From NCBI RefSeq assembly GCF_014207745.1, contig NZ_JACHJB010000001.1:1736001-1800000 (forward strand): a DNA stretch of 64,000 nucleotides, given 5' to 3'. Numbering within the stretch: position 1 is the stretch's first letter; the number at the start of each line of letters is the position of its first letter. This document shows, piece by piece, positions 61,414 through 64,000 of the stretch. Position numbers and translations under genes: made by a program. Source of the DNA: Nonomuraea muscovyensis. Lineage in GTDB: Bacteria; Actinomycetota; Actinomycetes; Streptosporangiales; Streptosporangiaceae. Below the pieces are notes generated by a model. The model was not told where the DNA came from. It made no database searches and was given only the letters and a program-made list of their open reading frames with translations.

Positions 61414-61737
61414 GTGCCGACCTACCAGTACGCCTGCAACGACTGCGGTGAGCAGCTCGAGGTCGTCCAGAAGTTCACCGACGACGCGCTGACCGTCTGC
61501 CCCGCCTGCCAGGGCAACCTGCGGAAGATCTTCTCCGCCGTCGGCATCGTGTTCAAGGGTTCGGGCTTCTACCGCACCGACAGCCGCTCGTCGTCCAGCT
61601 CGACGACGCCGGCGTCCTCCTCGTCCTCGTCCTCCTCCACCGGGACGTCTTCCTCCAAGTCCGGCGACTCGTCCTCGTCGTCCTCCTCGTCCTCGTCCTC
61701 GTCTTCGGCACCCGCTCCGGCCGCGGCCTCCAGCTGA
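61414..61737 (+). CDS. FmdB-type zinc ribbon protein with poly-Ser tail
   Basis: 107 residues from a GTG behind GGAGG. The FmdB zinc ribbon fills residues 1-50 (PTYQYACNDCGEQLEV and TVCPACQGNLRKIF, two CxxC pairs, then IVFKGSGFYRTDSR). The remaining half is almost only Ser, with a few Thr, Lys and Asp, ending APAPAAASS. Such tails are seen in other actinomycete FmdB proteins. The role is uncertain, probably nucleic-acid or protein binding. Confidence 0.9.
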   Translation: MPTYQYACNDCGEQLEVVQKFTDDALTVCPACQGNLRKIFSAVGIVFKGSGFYRTDSRSSSSSTTPASSSSSSSSTGTSSSKSGDSSSSSSSSSSSSSAPAPAAASS

Positions 61738-61874
61738 CCGTTTGAGCTGCGCCCCCGAAAGGCACGGCATTCGGCCGGGTATTGCCCCCTGGATGAGAAT
61801 CCACGATCAGCCACGACCGGGCGGCGGCTCCTGGGCCGGTGCGACGCACGGAGCGCCCAGCCCGACCGCTGCTC

Positions 61875-63851
61875 CTACCGCCGTCTGTCCGGCCGGTCCG
61901 CGTTCGCGCCGAGGAGCTGCGGCGTGAGGCGGTGGCAGAGCTCCTCGAGCTGTGGATGAGGCCCCCAGTCGGCCACCAGCCGGCTCAGGCTCTCGTGCGA
62001 CGACCGCAGCAGCCGGAGCGCCGCCTGCTGCCCCTCTTGGGTGAGCCGCAGGTGGTCGCCGTCCGCTGAGCGCGCCACCAGCCCTCTGCCGATGAGCTGG
62101 TCGGCGTACGGCCGTCCGGCGGCCCTGCTGACGTTGGCCCGCCGGGCCAGGTCCTCGGCCTTCACCCACCCCTTGCCGTCGAGTCTGGCGATGAGCCACA
62201 CGCCCTCCGGTGCGATCCCCGTCAACCCGGCCAGCGAACCGAGCCTGGCGTAGAAGCCCCTGCGCAGGTCGGCGTCCGCCAGCCGTACCAGCCCACGCTC
62301 GACCTCCTCCAGCGACGAACGCTCGGCCGACGTCGCCCCGAGCCCCTCACCCATATCCGTGGCCTTGGTCGTCTCCCTGAGCCGCTGTTGCGGGATGAAC
62401 CAGGTGAACACGAACGCGACGAACATGATCGGCGCCGCCACCCTGAAGACCATGGCGATCGAGTCGGCGTACACGTGCAGGAACTCCGCCGTCAGCTGCG
62501 GCGGCAGCCGCTGGATGATCGTCGGATCCTCCCGCACCCGCGCCGGGTCGAACCCCGGCGGCAGCGCCGTCGTCCTGACCACCTCGGCCAGGTCGTCGGC
62601 GAGCCGGGCGGTGAAGACGGCGCCCAGTGCCGCGACCCCGAACGCCCCGCCGATCAGCCTGAAGAACGTGGCCCCCGAGGTTGCCACACCGAGATCCTTG
62701 AACGCGACGGCGTTCTGCACGATGATCACCAGGACCTGCATGGTCATGCCCAGCCCCGCCCCGAACACCAGCAGCTCCACCCCCATCACCAGGGTGGCGC
62801 TCCGTTCGGTGAGCGTGGACAGCAGAAGGAGCCCGACCGTGGCCAGCCCGGTGCCGGCGATGGGCAGGTAGCGATATCTGCCGGTCTTGCTGATGATCTG
62901 GCCCGAGACGACGGACATCCCCAGCATGCCCACCATCATCGGCAGCAGGTGGACGCCCGACAGGGTGGGGCTGACCCCGTGGACGACCTGGAGGTAGAGC
63001 GGCAGGTATGTCAGCGCGCCGAACATCGCGAAGCCCACCACGAAGCCGACGACCGACGACATCGTGAACGCCCTCACGCCGAACAGCTCCAGCGGCAGCA
63101 CCGGCTCCCGCGCCCGCCGCTCCGCGACCACCCAGCCCGCCGCCATGACGGCCGCCGCCAGAGCCAGGCCCACGATCACGGGGTCGCCCCACGGATAGGT
63201 CGTGCCGCCCCAGGTGGTGATCAGCACGAGGCACGAGGTCGCGCCGCCGAGCAGCACCACGCCCGCGTAGTCGATCCGGTGCCTGCCCCGCTTCCGGTCC
63301 GACGGCAGGACCAGGGCGATCACGAACAGCCCGACGGCTCCGATCGGCAGGTTGATGTAGAAGACCCAGTGCCAGGACAGGTGGTCGACGAACAGGCCGC
63401 CCAGCAGCGGGCCGATGACGCTCGCGACGGCGAACACCCCGCCGAACCACCCCTGGTACTTGCCCCGGTCACGGGCCGACACGATGTCGCCGACGATGGC
63501 CTGCGCCAGCACCATCAGGCCGCCGCCGCCGAGCCCCTGGACCGAGCGGTAGAGGATCAGGTCGCGCATGCTCTGGCTGAGCCCGCAGAGCGCCGACCCG
63601 GCCAGGAAGACGATGATCGCGGTGATGAACAGCCTCTTGCGCCCGAACTGGTCGCCGAGCTTGCCCCACAACGGGGTGGAGACGGTCGAGGCCAGGATGT
63701 AGCCCGTCACGACCCACGACAGCTCCTCCAGGCCGCCGAGGTCGCTCACGATCGTGGGCAGGGCGGTCGAGACGATCGTCTGGTCGAGCGCCGCGAGCAG
63801 CATGCCCAGCATGAGCGCGATGATGATGAGCGCGAGGCCCCGTTGCCGCAT
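61875..63851 (-). CDS. DHA2-type MFS drug exporter with C-terminal winged helix
   Basis: 658 residues. Fourteen membrane spans fill residues 1-510, with motif C-like VFAVASVIGPLLGGLFVDHLSW, motif A GKLGDQFGRKRLF and an N-terminal acidic motif (ALDQTIVSTALPTIVSDLGG). The EmrB/QacA family exports drugs by proton antiport. The last 130 residues form a soluble domain reading WLIARLDGKGWVKAEDLARR, ANVSRAAGRPYADQLIGRGL and LRLTQEGQQAALRLL, a MarR-like winged helix. The fused DNA-binding-type tail may sense drugs or regulate the gene itself. Confidence 0.92.
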   Translation of the reverse strand: MRQRGLALIIIALMLGMLLAALDQTIVSTALPTIVSDLGGLEELSWVVTGYILASTVSTPLWGKLGDQFGRKRLFITAIIVFLAGSALCGLSQSMRDLILYRSVQGLGGGGLMVLAQAIVGDIVSARDRGKYQGWFGGVFAVASVIGPLLGGLFVDHLSWHWVFYINLPIGAVGLFVIALVLPSDRKRGRHRIDYAGVVLLGGATSCLVLITTWGGTTYPWGDPVIVGLALAAAVMAAGWVVAERRAREPVLPLELFGVRAFTMSSVVGFVVGFAMFGALTYLPLYLQVVHGVSPTLSGVHLLPMMVGMLGMSVVSGQIISKTGRYRYLPIAGTGLATVGLLLLSTLTERSATLVMGVELLVFGAGLGMTMQVLVIIVQNAVAFKDLGVATSGATFFRLIGGAFGVAALGAVFTARLADDLAEVVRTTALPPGFDPARVREDPTIIQRLPPQLTAEFLHVYADSIAMVFRVAAPIMFVAFVFTWFIPQQRLRETTKATDMGEGLGATSAERSSLEEVERGLVRLADADLRRGFYARLGSLAGLTGIAPEGVWLIARLDGKGWVKAEDLARRANVSRAAGRPYADQLIGRGLVARSADGDHLRLTQEGQQAALRLLRSSHESLSRLVADWGPHPQLEELCHRLTPQLLGANADRPDRRR

Positions 63852-63899
63852 GGGCCGATCCTACGTAACGCGACGAAGCCGCTACGCCGCGCACCCGAG

Positions 63900-63931
63900 T
63901 TATCCACAGCCCTCGACGGGCGTTATCCACA
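63900..63931 (+). promoter_or_regulatory. two perfect DnaA boxes
   Basis: TTATCCACA occurs at 63900-63908 and again at 63923-63931, in the same orientation, starts 23 bp apart. They lie in the gap between the exporter gene and the gene starting at 63985. Two boxes are too few for an origin but could be a DnaA-regulated promoter or a titration site. Confidence 0.55.
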
Positions 63932-63984
63932 GAACACCGTTCTGCCTCAACCCGCCCGCGAACGATGCCGATACCCTCGGCGCC

Positions 63985-64000
63985 ATGGTCACTAGCGCAG
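63985..64000 (+). CDS. start of an unidentified gene
   Basis: An ATG at 63985 opens MVTSA before the window ends. A GATACC hexamer lies nine bases upstream, suggesting a short-leader or leaderless transcript. Too little is visible to identify the product. Confidence 0.35.

Overview
The window is high-GC actinomycete DNA, most likely from Streptosporangiales (Nonomuraea or a relative). That placement is inferred from codon use, leaderless promoters, a galU-moeA-rimJ-membrane-protein cluster, pSAM2-like integrative-element remnants and small GntR proteins. No 16S rRNA or other marker is present to prove it.

Layout. 1-6 kb: the 5' two thirds of katG behind furA, a methyltransferase, hypothetical genes, and a TetR/dihydrofolate-reductase-like pair with a shared operator. 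6-16.4 kb: a coherent sialic-acid-type scavenging locus. It has a secreted GH33 sialidase, a five-gene minus-strand operon (lipoprotein binding protein, permease, permease-ATPase fusion, ATPase, DapA/NanA-like aldolase) and two FadR-type GntR regulators. A shared operator of the form GGACATnnnATGTCC lies before the transporter operon, the sialidase and the second regulator. 16.4-17.4 kb is gene debris. 17.4-22.5 kb: response regulator, kinase-like protein lacking key residues, histidine kinase, and an FtsX-type ABC exporter.

22.5-48.5 kb is a long accessory region: remnants of IS256, IS630, IS5 and another DDE transposase, one intact IS5-family element, pieces of at least three tyrosine integrases, TraB and DUF2637 pieces of an integrative conjugative element, a decapitated polymorphic-toxin-like protein, and decayed ogt, dihydrofolate-reductase, cupin and sigma genes. 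Working cargo is scattered among them: MerR-VOC, DrrAB-type ABC exporter, small GntR pair, lipoprotein, DUF6461-type proteins, sigma factor plus partner, HIT protein, subtilase. Threaded through the region, always in the same orientation, are seven full copies and one degenerate copy of a 77-bp element: TGTTC at one end, a fixed 43-44 bp gap, then two 11-bp direct repeats (GATCGCTTCCC and GATCGTTTCCC) exactly 22 bp apart. Six of the seven full copies lie at the 3' end of a minus-strand gene or gene remnant, and some genes are bracketed by two copies. I do not recognise this element; it is the best candidate for something undescribed.

48.5-54.4 kb: VOC protein, two FAD monooxygenases, a serine hydrolase, a decayed SDR gene and a divergent LysR regulator. 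54.7-64 kb is conserved chromosome: tRNA-Ala(CGC), a GlpR-like membrane protein, RimJ-type acetyltransferase, mog, moaC, moeA/glp, galU, 5-formyltetrahydrofolate cyclo-ligase, a cation/proton antiporter, an FmdB zinc ribbon, an MFS exporter with a C-terminal winged helix, two perfect DnaA boxes, and the first codons of another gene.
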